From Oscheius sp. JU75 (lineage: Eukaryota; Nematoda; Chromadorea; Rhabditida; Rhabditidae), in contig JASJZC010000006.1 in NCBI GenBank assembly GCA_037178855.1, positions 7,916,501-7,980,500 on the forward strand: 64,000 nucleotides of DNA, in the 5' to 3' direction. Each line of letters begins with the position of its first letter. Position 1 is the first letter of the stretch. A program made the position numbers and the translations under genes. Below the pieces are notes generated by a model that saw nothing but the letters and a program-made list of their open reading frames with translations, was not told the DNA's origin and did not search any database. Shown one piece after another: positions 1 to 13,110 of this stretch.

Positions 1-202
1 ATAGCCAAGCGTGTTAAAAGTTGATTAGACTAGCTTGGAAGACTCACCGGGAGTAGAGGAAGGAGCGAACTCACAGCGACCATGCATCGAAGGCTGCATT
101 CCTGAAAATACAAGCAATAGAATCAAGCCTTTCCACATCTGTCCCTGTTCTTATGCTCTGTTGGAAACTTCATGTAATGGGCAGGTAATGGCGGTCAGCC
201 TT

Positions 203-270
203 TGCCCCCATAGCGCAGTCGATTAGAACTGGGAATTAAGCAAGTCGAGCTCGATTCTCACGCGTGCCAA
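203..270 (+). repeat. tRNA-derived element (A and B box)
   Basis: A-box-like TAGCGCAGTCGATTAG at about 211-226 is followed about 20 nt later by B-box-like GAGCTCGATTCTC. No clean 7-bp acceptor stem or standard anticodon arm can be drawn, so this looks like a decayed tRNA copy or a SINE head and not a working tRNA. Confidence 0.55.
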
Positions 271-866
271 ATAACTTTTGTCTTTCCAAAAAAGAGTCAG
301 AAGTGCTTCAGAGGATTTGTGATTGTTTGTTTTGGCCAGAATAACCAGCTATGCCATGGAACAACCCTTTAACTGATTTTTCTTTGAACCAACCTGCTGG
401 ACAAACGCAGAGACTCTCCACACAAGCAGAACCGCCAACACAGGTGTCCAAGGGACCTGAAAGATGTGTCTAATTGTGGAAAAGAGAGCCAAGAAACCGC
501 ATTGAGAGCCAGGAGTTCTCTTGCGAGCAGCCTGCTGAGGACTGGGCAGAGCCTGGAATATCCTTCCCGGAGTTGGACTCGGTGCTGTGGGATGATAGAC
601 AGGTGGAGAGGGGGTGGTGTAAACTGGGACAGTCTAAATATTCTTGTGAGACAAAACAAGAAACTCTTACTCTGGAAGGAAGTGTTGGTCTCGGGCCCGA
701 CTGGATACAGATTCCCTTCTGGACGATCATGGTCGGATCCGGACAGATACACCATCCCTCGCGACAGACCGATCCTCCGGTGCACTCCCTAGCCTCGGTG
801 CATGAGCCACCTGGTGGAGAGGTTACTGGCTCATTAGCTGAAACAGTCTTGTCGGTTATATTCTCG
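271..866. other. Intergenic stretch, nothing recognised
   Basis: Downstream flank of the EB-module gene on the minus strand. Overlapping short open frames on both strands show no domain or splice structure. I see no clear AATAAA close to the minus-strand stop at 867. Confidence 0.4.
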
Positions 867-3800
867 TCAGAACCGACAATAACTTAGTGAACATAGTGGG
901 AAAGCCATGCAGACATGCACACACTCACGGTCACAATACTGGTCTCCGAAGGGACATTGGCAGCGGTTAAAGACACAAACGAGGCCTTGTAAACAGCCAT
1001 GGTTCTCGGAACAACGGTGTCCGAAACGCACCATGCCATCCCGGGGAACACATTCGTCGTTGATGGGCTGATCTTGATAGCCACAGACACAGTTCCCGTC
1101 GAAACAGATCGACCCCTCGGAGCATTTACGTTTCCCGACACAGCTGGCACCCGGTCCGACATAGACAAAAGGCAGCTTGTTATTCGGCTTCCTGGGTCGA
1201 TCCACCGTCGTCTTTTTTCGGAGGAACGGTACCCGGGCTCTGGTCACGGTTGGAAGCCTCTCTGACAGGGTGATCGCTCCTAAGTCTTGGTCTTCCGTGG
1301 GCAGAGGTGTGGTGGCTCGTGCCTTGGCTACCCAGGGAATCGTCGTAACTGTCAACTTGTCAGTCCAGGGAATCTTGCTTATGTCCTTTCGACTTGAGAA
1401 CTCGCGATGTGTCCAAGCTTCTTCTTCCTGGTCCCCATTAACCGTCTTCTTTCCGAAGATCTGCTTCCAAATTGGGAAATGCTCGTCGGTGTGCGGGTGT
1501 CTCTCCACACAGGCGTCCATCTCCCGTCGGTAGCCGTCGTCACAGATACAGATTCCTTCTTGGCAGCTGGCATGTTCCGGACAGTCCTCCTGGCATTCTG
1601 TGTCACTGTTCAGAGGTAGGTTGGCTTCACAGTCTTCTCCTGGTTTGCAAACTGATCTGCTCTTCCGACTCTTTCTCGGGACTTCGACACAGGCTCCCTC
1701 GATTTCGATCTGACCATCGCGACAGGAACAGATTCCAATGGTACAAGCTCCTCCGGAACAAATGGTTCCAGGAGGACACGGCTCTCCTATCAATCTGACC
1801 ATAGAGGCAGGAACACACCTGCCTTTGACATTTTTGAACTTTGGGAGACAAGCACAATGGCCCTTGCCATCACAGAAGCTGTTGTCCATGCAGACAACGT
1901 GACTGTCACAGTTCTCGCCTGGATTCGCTGCTCCTGTGGTCATTGCCAGACTGTCCAGATCTTCGACACATCTTCCCAGCTTGCTGGCCTTGCCTGGGGG
2001 ACAGACACAGGTACGGAACTCTCCAACACAGATGGAGCCATCCACACACGTCTCACCTCGGCCACAGTCATCTCCCGGCTGTGCTGTCAGGACGCAGATT
2101 CCGAGGATCTCTCGCTTGCCGTCTCCGCAGACACAGACGCCCTTCAGACAGCTGCTCCCGCCAAGACAGATCTCTCCCTGACTGCAGTTGTCGCCGATCC
2201 CGGCCAGCTCGGCTCTCTTCGGCGTGTCGACGCATTCCTCGTCAAGGAAGATCATTCCGACTGCACACTGACAGATCAAGCCCATTCCGTGAATGTTCAG
2301 GCATTCGGAGCCGGCCGTGCAGTACTCAAAATTCTGACAGTTTTCCAAAGGAGCACTGAACTGTCTTTGTTCGACTCGTTCCTCTTCTTCCTCTTCCTGG
2401 ACAGCGTTGTGCTGGGGCATGGCCAGAGGATGAAGTCTCTTCCTCTGAGTACAGATTCCATTCTCAGCACTGGCTCCAATTGGGCAGCGGCAAAACTGGC
2501 CCTTGCAGACAGAGTTACCGAGACAGATTGAGCCATCGGCACAGTACTCTCCGGGCATGGCCACCCGAACTTTCGGGGCAATTGTAGTCGGTTTAGATGT
2601 AGTGGCAAAAGCTGGCTGATCTCCGGATTTGGTGTTCGTGCCTCTGGCGAAAGGGTAGGGCTGAAAGACGAAGGGAGACTGTACTCCCGGAGCCGAGAAG
2701 ATGTCCGGCGTGGAGCCGACAGGCAGAACAACCTTGACAGGCTGTTGAGTGATGGAGGGTGGGGAGGGGTCGAAGTCGTCTTCAATGTCCTCATGGTAGT
2801 TTTCTGGATTCTGCTGGTAGTTCTGTCCTCTCACCGGACCAAAATTGTATGGGGTGCCTTCAGATCTGACAGAGTTGTGGGTGACAGTCATCGTCTGTCC
2901 GTAGCTGTTGAACTGTCTACCATTCTTCTCCGGTCCGTTCTCGTAGGGGGTTCCGACTTGTCCATTGAATCGCTCCCGACCCTGTTCTGGTCGTCCTGAC
3001 TCGTAGTCGTGAACACTTCCAGACTCACTTTTCCTGTCTTGTGCAACTTGTCCAGGGGCGGACTGACTGCCCCTGTCTTGTCTAGTCTCATATCCATTCT
3101 GTCCGTAGGGATTGAAGCCCTGAACCCGTCCAGCTCCGAACTCATATGCAGTTCCCTGTTCCGAGCCGGTTACACCGCTCTCGGCAGGATTCAGCTTCAT
3201 GTAGCTCTCAGTCCGGATTCGTTCTTGCATTGGAGCCTGTGGTCCATCATTCCGATCCGGTGGCAAGAAACGATCTGGGCCTCCCGTCAACGGTACACAG
3301 AATCCCTCGACGAGATTGAAGCCGGTCTTGCAGAGACAGTACCCATTGTCACAGTAGCTGTACTTGTGACAGTTCCGTGAAGTCACACAGGCCATTCCTG
3401 GCTTAACAGCAGTCTGCTGACAGACCGAATCCTGGGTTGACATGCCGCTTGGACACTCGCAGACGCCGGACATGATTCCACAGTAGCTGTTGAAGGCACA
3501 AATTCGGCCCTCACCGCACTCTTCGCCTGGTCGTCGGAGATCGGGAGTTGAGCAGGTTCGTCCGTCTCTACTCGAACAGATGCACTTCCCGTTCAGACAG
3601 AAGGCGTTCGTCTCGCACTGATTCGTCGAACCGCAGTCTTCTCCTGCCTTCAGGACCTTCTCGCAGTAGCCTCCAGTGGCCCGGAAGCCCGGAATGCACT
3701 GGCATTGGGAGTATTGACAGAACGAGTTGGTCGGACAGTCATCGTTGGTGGAACAGGGCGATCCGTAGATGACTTCCAAAGTGACGGCGTTTGGTCGACT

Positions 3801-6800
3801 TTCTCCCAAGGAGGCCAACGGATTGTTTTTGATCTCTAGTTCCAGCTCTTCAATCTCATCAATCTTGTTCTTGAAGCGGTCCTCTGGACTCGTTGTGGTC
3901 GAGCCGACAATCCTGTTGAAAACCGGGTAGACTGAGGACTTCTTGACGCATTTCCCGTTGACATCTCCCACCTCGTCTTCCCGACATCGACAGTAGCCGT
4001 TAAGACAGCGCGAGCCGCCAGCACAAATCAGTTCCACGGTGCATCTCTTGCCTATGGGGATGATTGTGATTTCCGTCGCGGTCACACACAGCCTTCCGTT
4101 GTTGATAAGCTGACGGACACAGGTGCAGACGCCGTAGATGCAGTGAGACTCTCCGACGCAGTCATACCCGTTCCGAGGGTCACACTTGCCGCCCGGGAAG
4201 ACTTGATGGATAGCAGTTCTACATGAACCGTCAACGATCGTTTCTCCCTTCTTGCAACGACAGACTCCGCGAGTGCATTCGGTTCGGAAGGGACACTCGA
4301 GGGTGAGAGTACAGAGACTGCCAGGCAGTACTGGCTCACGCCCAGACTTTTTCGGTGGCGAGGCACTGGGAGTCGTTCGGGAACAGCCTCCATCCTCTGT
4401 GACAGCTCCCTGTTCACATTGACATTTGCGGTCGATGCAGAGACTCCCGCCAGTACAATTGGTCCGTGCCTCACAAGGTGGTCCAGGTGCTGCAACTTGT
4501 AGGTTCTCAATTGCGACAACAGCTTGATCCCGATTTCCAACACACTGGTCATCGATGATCGTCTCAAAGTCTTCGCACTCGCAATACCCGTCGACACATC
4601 GGGATCCTCCTGTGCAGAGATCTTTCGTCTTACATACCTGGCCAGGACCCTTGAGAGTTCCAGGAAGGACTTCGGCAACCTTGACGGCCAGTTCCTGTCT
4701 CTTGACACATCTGCCCCCGAGGGCAATGGTCTTCCCGATGCACATACAGACTCCGAAACGACAAGCACTCCCGTGAAGACATTGCTGGCCAAGTTGACAG
4801 GATTTACCCGGAGGAGAGGCAGTCATATGACAGGCGCCATTGTGGAGTGAGAAGCCGTCCTGACAGCGACAGAGACCGAAATCACAGACTGAACCGGAAG
4901 AGCAGGTCTGTCCAGATGAACATCGACCACCCGGCTGTTGTTGGCATCTGATAAGAGGTTGTATATTGAGATTTGACAGGAAAGTTACCTTCCGTGGAGC
5001 TCCGAAGCCCCATCGGTACATTGACAGACACTATCCTTGCAGATAGACCCTCCGGAACAGCGGTCGCTCCCCCAGCAGGCACTGTTCAGATTTTTGTAGA
5101 CGACCGGTGCAGGCATCGAGGACAGACAGTTCTAAACACGTTTTTTTTTCATAAAAACGGAAGTCAGGGTCACCTCTGCTGCACAGATACATTTCCCATT
5201 AGAACACCGCTCGCCAGACTGGCAGTCGGGATCCTCGGTGCAGGAGCCTTCAGGCTGTTGACAAGTTCCCGGGTAACGACAGCGACAGATGCCGGAATCA
5301 CAGACAGCGTCAGGTTGACAGACAGTCTCTTGACCTGAGCAACTGGCCCCAATTGGGACCTCGATGGGTCGACAGGCTCCGTCTCGCGGCTGCCAGCCTC
5401 TTAGACATCGACATTCCCCGGATAGACAGACACCATCTCCGTGACTACAGCTCTTAGAGTCCGGGTAGCAGATCAGAGACGAGAGTTGTCTAGCTCTGCG
5501 TCTTGTCGGCTGGACACATTTGGATTTCAGACACACGAGGGGAGCGGAACATGCTGGATTGCAGTCTGGAATCCGGGGTTAGTGACACAACACGGCACAC
5601 ATGGTTAACAGATCTTCGTGCAGCGGGAGCCTCGTGCATGAAATACCTGGCACACAAGTCTGGTCGACAGCCTTATTCCCGTCGGGACAGACACAAACGC
5701 GGTCGATGCAACTGGTTCCCGTGTAGGCTGAGGAACACTGGAGATCACTACGACATCCAATCTGACCGGGGTAGACGACTGAAAGGAAAGAGAAAGAAAT
5801 AGAAGGACAGTGCATAACCACAAGAACACGTCTCACAATCTCGTGTGCTCGCAACCGAATAAAGCCAATTAGTCTAAAGAACAAAAGACTCACTTTTCTC
5901 ACAGCGGCCTTCGATGTTGACGTGAGTCGAGAGACACTGACAGCTTGGAGGATTTGTGTTACCATTACAGTAGGCTCCGATCATACAGTCCGTGTTCAGG
6001 GCACATCTGACACCCACACCGGCTTGCTTACTGCCGCCTAAATTTTTTTTATCGATCAGCATCACCTAGTATAACTTTCTCCAAGCCCAAACACTCATCT
6101 AAAGCGAGCGCGCTGCCTTTCTCCTCATATCGCACTTGATTAGAGCTCCGACTTTGGATCAGACCACTCGTGCTCGATCCCCCGTGATGAAAAACTTTTT
6201 AGGCTCTTAATGTGACCGTTCAAAACATTTGTGGTGAGCTTTCTTTTTCGTGTTACTTGTTCAAAATGGTTTGTGCGCCTAATTCAAAAGGTTCTTGCAG
6301 CAAAGCTCACCGAGATTAATCTTCATATTATTGGGCTTGCCCGTAGGACGAGGAGGAGTGACGATTGTCTGGTAGTTGATAGTAGACGGTGGCGGAGCAG
6401 GGGCCGCGGTAGGGGCCGGACGATAGACCTGGGCTGGCTACAAAAACAGATTACAGGATAACAAAGTCTCTTACTTGAGCAGGAAGAGTTGGCGGTAGAT
6501 AAGTCGGTGGAGGTTGAGTGTACTGGGCTTGGGTTAGAGGGGGTCTTGTCGCCGGAGGAACTGTTCTAACCGGTGGAGGATACGTGGGAATCGGAGCTGG
6601 TTCTGAACTCGTCCTGTGATCGAAATCATGGTTTCTGTTACTGTTAGAGACTGGTTTTGCTACTCGAACGCACTCTCCATCCTTGAGATCAGTATCGGTT
6701 GGACATACACACACGGGTATCATCTGGTCGCAGACACTGCCCTTGCCGCACACCTCGCCGTTGTCGCACAGCTCTCCAGGACCTGAGAGTTTGATGTTAT

Positions 6801-9157
6801 CGGAGGGGATTGACAGCCAGGCTGACCGACTTCCTTTCGGGCCTGTCGAAGGACACACTTGCCCTCGTGTTGGATTAGAGGGGAGACACAGGCACATCGA
6901 CCCATGACACAGCTCGATCCATGGTCACATTCGGCCAGCTCAGAGCATAGGGCACCGATTCCCACTGAATTGTCAATTGTATGAGAGTCGGGCAGAGAGT
7001 GAGACATAAATTTTTCTACAGGGAATCCCGACGGGAATCATGCTGCGCTCCAGCTCCTATCCATGGACGCAACATGGCTAAGAGTTGGTGCGCTCTGGTT
7101 ACGGTACAATTGGTAGTCACACGCACACAGAAGCAAGTTAGTGAATAGACATGCACAATCACTCGTTTACCTCTAGTGATCTGGATAGCGGCAGAGGCAG
7201 GAAGAACACATTCTCCATCACGTGCTTCCAGTTCACCCGGACAGAGACATAACCCGATTGGAAGCGTGCAGATGCTGCCGCCGGAGCAGATCTCCTTATC
7301 CTTGCAAGACTGCCCGGGATATGCTGAAGCGATAGGGGTGATAGAAATAGAAGAAGATGAAAAAGAACCTCAATCCCGCATTCCATTCCAAATTCAGTGT
7401 TCGAGATTCGAACACACTTGACTCGGACCACGCTTCGCCTATTCAGTGCAAGATGACCCCCCCTCCCTGTGAGAGTGAAACTGAAGCCTCGCACCTGAGC
7501 ATAATCTTGTTTGCGCTTAGGTGGAGAAGAGGATCGGGTTTTCGGGAAGGAAGCTGGATAATATTGCTAGGAAGCAAACTATTCACTTACGCTGATTCAA
7601 TTACCAGGTTTCTTTGTTCGCTTACCTAAACTGAAAAAGTGGCGCCTAAACAATACGGTCAGGAACCATCACATTTCATAGTACGGTGACTTTTTTTTTA
7701 GTTTGCTGTCTAAGGGGACATTATTGCATGTCCAAAAATAGAGTTTGCTGAATATGTATTCGTATGGGTCAAGGGCTCGATTTTTTCGGTTCACGCTCCG
7801 TCGGATTACAATGTCAACGAACCCGGAACACTAAAACTCATCGAAGTCTCGAGTTTCTCCACTCGTGGACCGAACAAGGAGACACGCGCCCCAAACAAAG
7901 ATGTGCTCATGCTCTCTCTTTCTCTTTCGGTGACTCACCCAAAACGGGAACCTTTGGAGTTGTCGGCGGTGCCATCGTGGTCGTGAACATGTTGAAGACA
8001 AACTGATTCGGCTTGAAATCTCCACCACCATTAAAATTGTTATTCGGCTGCTGAGGGTACGGCTGCCACGAGGAACTGCTTCCACTATACCCCTGATCTA
8101 AAAGTGAGGAGGGTTTTGGCTAGTTGATGTCGAACCTGGAGTGTAGCTGGTAACCGTCTTCTGGTAGCCGGGATTTGGCTTGAAGAAGTCACTGTTTTCG
8201 AAGTTGAAAGAGTTAAAGTTGAAAGCCGGACTGACGTCATTCTTCACGCAGGAGAGAGTCTCGACCTGGGGAATCGTTCCGAAAGGACACAGACATCTGA
8301 AATTGAAGATGTGTTTCAGTCAGTCTTATCTCTTTGTCTCTCTTTCACTCTTTTCCCTGTTTCTATATGGTTCAACTACCGTAACCCATACATTTTCGTT
8401 GCTGGACCCGATACTATTTTGGAGGCAAACATAGGTTACTCAGCCAAGGACTGCCTCATTTCGGTTATATGGCAGCTTCTGTCACGGAAACAAATGGGTT
8501 ATGGTGATGAGTTCTGTCTACTACCCAAACCATACCTCAGGGTGTCCAGATCACAGACTGTTCCTCCAATACAGGTCTCACCATTGGCACAGCTGTTGTT
8601 CAGAATGGCTAAACTCTCTCTATCCAGCAGACCTGTTCGAATCCCTACCAATATTTAGAGTCTGCTGCTTTCTCGACTTTTTCCTCTTGGCCTTGCACTG
8701 TTGATTAATGAAGTCGAAGACCATCTCGTTCGGACAGATTTTGCGTTCCCAAAAGGCTATATTTCTGAACGAGGTATTTTCTCTTCAGCCCGAAATCCTC
8801 CCTCACCCTACTCCAACTCCCACACAGGAGAGAAATGTGCGTTCACTGCCATTTGGATCGGAAGCTAGCAGACCGTCGAGATCTTTATTACAGGGCTGGT
8901 TCATCCCCACATCGGCTGCTGCAAGTTTCGAAAGTTACCCTCACAGAGAACTCTTTGAGCACGCGCCGCGCGAGCGCCTCTCGCTTACTGTTTGCTGTGG
9001 CTCGAGATGACCACCACAGCAGCAGCTCGGTCATTATACGCGTCCCTCTGTGTGTGAGCACAAACAATTGAAGTCGAATTGCGCGCACAAAAAATGAAAA
9101 GAGAAACCTACCTCGCGCCGAGTGGAGAAGAACGGCGGCGGCCAGAAGTAGCCGCAT
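867..9157 (-). CDS. Giant secreted EB-module protein (13 exons, 2018 aa)
   Basis: Exons: 9157-9112, 8608-8536, 8296-8136, 8097-7939, 7323-7171, 6964-6827, 6782-6475, 6437-6311, 6037-5894, 5778-5647, 5565-5174, 5131-4989, 4947-867. Phases agree across all junctions, ending at TGA 867-869. Exon 1 encodes a signal peptide ([14 protein letters not shown]). The rest is about 30 EB-type modules, each with eight regularly spaced cysteines (pattern GxxC...C.GGS.C..G.C.C..G......C); the last exon, 4.1 kb long, holds 20 of them. Modules 11 and 12 of that exon are parted by a Tyr/Gly/Gln/Asn-rich linker with three imperfect repeats starting GTAYEF, GTPYEN and GTPYNF. Other linkers are Pro/Thr-rich (exons 4, 7, 8). 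EB modules are typical of nematode extracellular proteins; a matrix or cuticle role is inference. Introns range from 37 to about 615 nt and carry tRNA-like and inverted-end repeats. A split into two genes is possible but phases and module register argue against it. Confidence 0.9.
6117..6190 (+). repeat. tRNA-derived element in EB-gene intron 8
   Basis: A-box-like TATCGCACTTGATTAG and B-box-like GTGCTCGATCCCCC lie about 35 nt apart, antisense to the host gene. The region between reads like a degenerate anticodon arm (CTCCGACTTTGGATC). It belongs to the same broad family as the elements at 27385 and 50008. Confidence 0.6.
7040..7096. repeat. Short inverted-end element, GCGCACCAACTC family
   Basis: Right end AGAGTTGGTGCGC at about 7082 and a diverged left end TGCTGCGCTCCAGCTC at about 7040 form an imperfect inverted pair inside intron 5 of the EB gene. 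Similar ends recur at 14130, 19748, 50625, 58780 and 63248. Confidence 0.5.
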
Positions 9158-9293
9158 CGTGGAAGTTGGACCAGGCAGGTGGAGTATTTTATGCAATTTG
9201 TGGGTGGAGATGGAGGTGAGTGGGACTGAAAATGGCTCATAGAGGAAGAGATATTGGATTCAAGAAAAAGGAGAAAGCCAAATAAAATAAAAA

Positions 9294-9368
9294 TAGATGT
9301 CCGGGATCCGAACCCGGATTCTGTGGACACTAGTCGGCGCCACTTGGAACTACGATGCAAGACGCCGC
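9294..9368 (-). repeat. tRNA-derived element, T-arm well kept
   Basis: Read on the minus strand, CCGGGTTCGGATCCCGG forms a perfect T-stem and loop with a B box, preceded by CCAAGTGGCGCC. A close relative lies at 40058-40130, also minus strand, sharing the AAGTGGCGC stretch and the GGGTTCGGATCCCGGACA end. No convincing D-arm or anticodon arm is visible, so a retroposed tRNA fragment is likelier than a gene. Confidence 0.6.
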
Positions 9369-9526
9369 TGAAATTCTGATTGAATTATTTTCGATGATGT
9401 TTTACTGTCAATTCTGAATCGTCTAGAAGCGTCTCGTAATTGCTTGCTCCTAATTATCAAAGTTTCAAAGTTTGGAAACAACCCTTTGAAATACAAGGGC
9501 AATAAAAGAGTCAAAGTAGCTGAACG

Positions 9527-9871
9527 ATGTCACAGAAGAAGATGTCGACAGATGATGAGGAGGAGCATGCCTACCGGGAGCATCGTCTGGCTGCCTTTCT
9601 GGAAGACTGTCAGCGTGCGGAAGCGGGTACGGAACAAGTCGAAGCCCAGCAGCTGGGCGCCCCCAAATCGCCGCAACCCATGATAGAGAAGAAGCCGACC
9701 GTCATGACGCCATCGCCTCTTCAACACTTTGGTCATGTGACTCTGTCGGGAAAGCCAGAAGACGTCATGCAGCTGCGCATCGAAATTGTCTTGGAGCCGG
9801 CTGAGGGAGTCAAGAACAAGGGAGACACCTTCCTCGTAGACCTCGACATCGAGGTACAGAAGCCGAATTGA
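9527..9871 (+). CDS. Small acidic orphan protein (114 aa)
   Basis: A single uninterrupted frame starts at MSQKKMSTDDEEEH and ends in DIEVQKPN, with AATAAA about 35 nt past the stop (near 9907), as expected for a short intronless gene. The N-terminal third is charged and probably helical; the C-terminal 50 residues (HFGHVTLSGKPEDVMQLRIEI onward) alternate hydrophobic and polar residues like beta strands. I do not recognise a family. No signal peptide or membrane segment. The spliced EB gene starts 370 bp away on the other strand, so the two are arranged head to head. It could also be a terminal exon of a gene whose earlier exons I failed to see. Confidence 0.55.
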   Translation: MSQKKMSTDDEEEHAYREHRLAAFLEDCQRAEAGTEQVEAQQLGAPKSPQPMIEKKPTVMTPSPLQHFGHVTLSGKPEDVMQLRIEIVLEPAEGVKNKGDTFLVDLDIEVQKPN

Positions 9872-12800
9872 GGGACAAGACTCACAGAAGGAGAGATTTT
9901 CGCTACGAATAAACTCGTAAGTGCCCTTCTTTATGACTCTAGATTGTAAGACAGACAGCAATTCTCTAAGCAGACGCCTGATCAATTACCCGCTAGAAGG
10001 TACCGCATTGATCACAAAGCGCAGACGGTACGAGCTATGAAGCTAAAGGTCCCAGGTTTGATCTCCAAAATTTTGGGTCCGCTCACTAAAAGCTCAGAAA
10101 TGTCTTCTGTGGATGTATTAGCTAGGTAGTTTGTCGAAGAAACATCAGTTTTGAGAGTTTTGCGCACTTGATTCCAATACTGTTAGAGGCTCGATAGGGT
10201 TTGGGTACTGTTCTATAAGAAGAATCACTACCGTATTCGTTTTTCTTTACAGGAGTGAAAGCCAAACAGTCACTTGACTGAGCATTCACTGCTTGTATAT
10301 ATGCTAAGCTGAATATAACGGGCCCGGCATATTTTGGTTACGGTATCATTGAACAAATCACAGCTATGTAGTGTACCAAAGAAAGGAATGTAAACGGTCT
10401 CTGACCCCAATAAGGGCAGAGAAGAGAGACAGAGTGTGAACGATACTGTGTATTCAATAGGGGAGCTCCGCCCGGATTAGAACTATTCTCGGATGGCGCT
10501 CTATGCAAACCAGTCCGGGAGCCATCTTCACCGATAAAGGTGGTGGGAAAAAGATATACTGTTTCGAAGGAGAAATTGAGAGCGGTCAGTCTCTTCCAAT
10601 AATCCGGCGGCTAATAACGCAATGTGTATTTTGCGCCTGACCGGACCCAGGATTCCGGAACCTGGACGGATGAAGAAATGAAGAGATGTACAGAGAGTAA
10701 TAGAGCGTGTGCCCACCGGTACAAGAGGCGTATGTGAGTGGCTGGTCACTTGAGATGCCGCCAAAGCATACAGCAGACGGGCCTAATTGGGAGAGCCTAG
10801 AAGATAGTATTCTGGAATTGTTATTTTGAAATACAGAACATTCGTGCAAGAGCTCATCATTTGTTCTTCTTCTGTTGATCTTGTGCGAACTATTCAATTA
10901 CTGAGACGGGGGAGACTAGGGCGCGAAAGAGGTAAGTCTGAGCGAGTCTAAGCTTTGGCCGTTCCTCTTCTTTTTGTTCGAAACGAGAACCGAACTGGTG
11001 GTCTTTCTTTCAAAACAAACTGACGTGAGAAGTAGTCTTTAGACTTTCTGTCCGCCTTTTATTAGAAAGCTACAGTTAGCACAGTGGCTCTGTAACCTCA
11101 GAAAACAGCTTGGGGACAATGAATGAGTAAAACATGCGAATTCAATAGTTAATATGCGTCTCTTGTTAGAAACATATCCGGATCAGACAGTGTTTGTTAA
11201 TGACAAGGCCGGAGTATCTGTTCTCCCAAGCTCTAAGACTTCAAGCACTGAAAGAGTACCTACCTCGAGTTCAACACAGTCTACTACAGTATGGCAAGCC
11301 GAAAAGATCAAGTCTGAGAACTAAGAAAAGAGTAGATGCAGATACATTACACACAGCGAACCAGTGATGAGATGCTTAACTACGAGCCACGTTGTATCGT
11401 TGAATACCACGCTAGCGTTGGAAGCTCTCAATTAATTTTGATGCAGATCGTGTTAAAAGTTAGTTGGACAACATTGTCAACAGCATTTCCATCAGTTAGC
11501 CTTCGACCAATTGATTCTTCGTACTATCAGATGAGCTTTTTTCAAACTTAAAGGGTTTCAGGAACACGGGCAGCCAGAAGTTGCGTACTGTTGTGTTAAT
11601 GTTATGCACCAAACAAGTGTAAAGGACAGGGATCGTAAATCTGATTTCACATAGTACATCGAACGCATTCATTTCAAAGGGAAACAAAAAGACAAGGCCT
11701 GTCGCAGAGTAGATGAAACTGCATGAGAATAGGGCAACATGAACATCTAAACGGTTGTTCTAGCAAAGAGGATGAGGTGGAAAGGGCTCAAGACAATGCT
11801 TATAGGATGCAAGTGAAACCGAAAAGAGGCGGGCCCTTGTTCTGAAATAGAATTTTCGTCGAAAACTAGTGTTTGCCTCATGAGCAGCAGCGCACTCGAC
11901 TTCTTTCATATCAAAGCGCTCTACCTCTTTTTCTTCATCCGATCTTACAAACCCTCTCGCCCATATCTCAATTGAAACATCGAAAATTTAAGGAATAGAG
12001 GGGACAAATTGTGTGAATGACGTTTTGTGGTAGTTGCGTCCTGTCAAGGAGTCACGAACTGGCCACGCCTCCCTCGAATCCTCGGACCGAGTGTGCGAGT
12101 GCCTTCTTGAGCAAACCAGAGGGTTGGGGGATGAATCGGAGCGACGCGGTTCCAAAACAATTGGGATTAGCTCTTCAAGAGGGGAAGGAGGAAGGCCCGG
12201 TTGGAGAGAAAAACACAAAAACACACAGAAAAACATTCTTGTCGGGATTAGGGATGAATAGGGAAGGAAGTTTGGGGCTGATTTCGGATCCAAGATGTCA
12301 TTTTCCAGCTCTGTCATGTTTCAACGGTCTGATCAGGGTTACAACTTTGCTGAACGCCGTAAAGCCTGTAAATTATGTTGTGGACCTGAAAGGAGGCTCT
12401 GAAATGAGTATTTTCAATACATGCTTACGACAATTCATCTTTCTCTCCCGTACTGCCTCGACAAGTCAAAGTGTGAGAAGATACGGGCAAGATCCCACCA
12501 TGAAATCATGCCATACTGAGACTTCAGAAAGATACACATAAGGCATTCAGAGAGGCTTAAACACAAATTGTGTTGCAAGGCTCGTTGCAAGACCCAGAAA
12601 TGCAAAACAATGTGTTTTCTCTTTATCAAAATAACAAACAGCAACGTCAGTTCCGTACTACCTCTGCAGTAGAAAATCTTTCCCATACCATCTCGGCCGT
12701 ATCAATATTGGTCTATTTCTCTTCTTCCTTTCTGAGAGTTCAAAAAATCCAAAGTTTCCCTCCTGATCACATTGATTTCCTCCACTTAGTCCATCCCTCC

Positions 12801-13110
12801 TCTTTCTCCAAGCTGGTTCCAGAAATGCCCCCACTTCTTGCCGCCTGCGCGAATGCGTCGGCACTCGTCGTGTTGTTCTTGCTCGAGGAGCGCAACACGA
12901 ATACTCAAGTGCATGGCAAAGAACATTGCTTTTTGTGCACTGACCAGCCTCACGAGAGACTGACTGACCCCTGTGGGTGGGAAAGGAACACGTTTTGTTC
13001 TAAGGGATTAGGGAGCATGTGATGAACACTGATAGCGTTATCTCTCTGTGAGCCGAAAAGGAAGTTCCGTCGGAAAACACGCAAGAGTTTGAGTCAAATT
13101 ATGTATTGGC
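9872..13110. other. Intergenic, 3.2 kb, no gene supported
   Basis: Contains a weak B box (GGTTTGATCTCC near 10050) and a partial inverted pair around 10466-10530 (GCTCCGCCCGGA against TCCGGGAGC). Open frames at 10586-10897, 12017-12541 and 12570-13022 lack homology I can see, splice signals or codon bias like the neighbours. Nothing else recognised. Confidence 0.4.

Noticed and set aside
10586-10897. 103-aa open frame on the minus strand
   Set aside because: Overlaps a partial inverted repeat; peptide shows no domain or coding bias.
12570-13022. 150-aa open frame
   Set aside because: No domain, no splice or polyadenylation signals, composition like the surrounding non-coding sequence.
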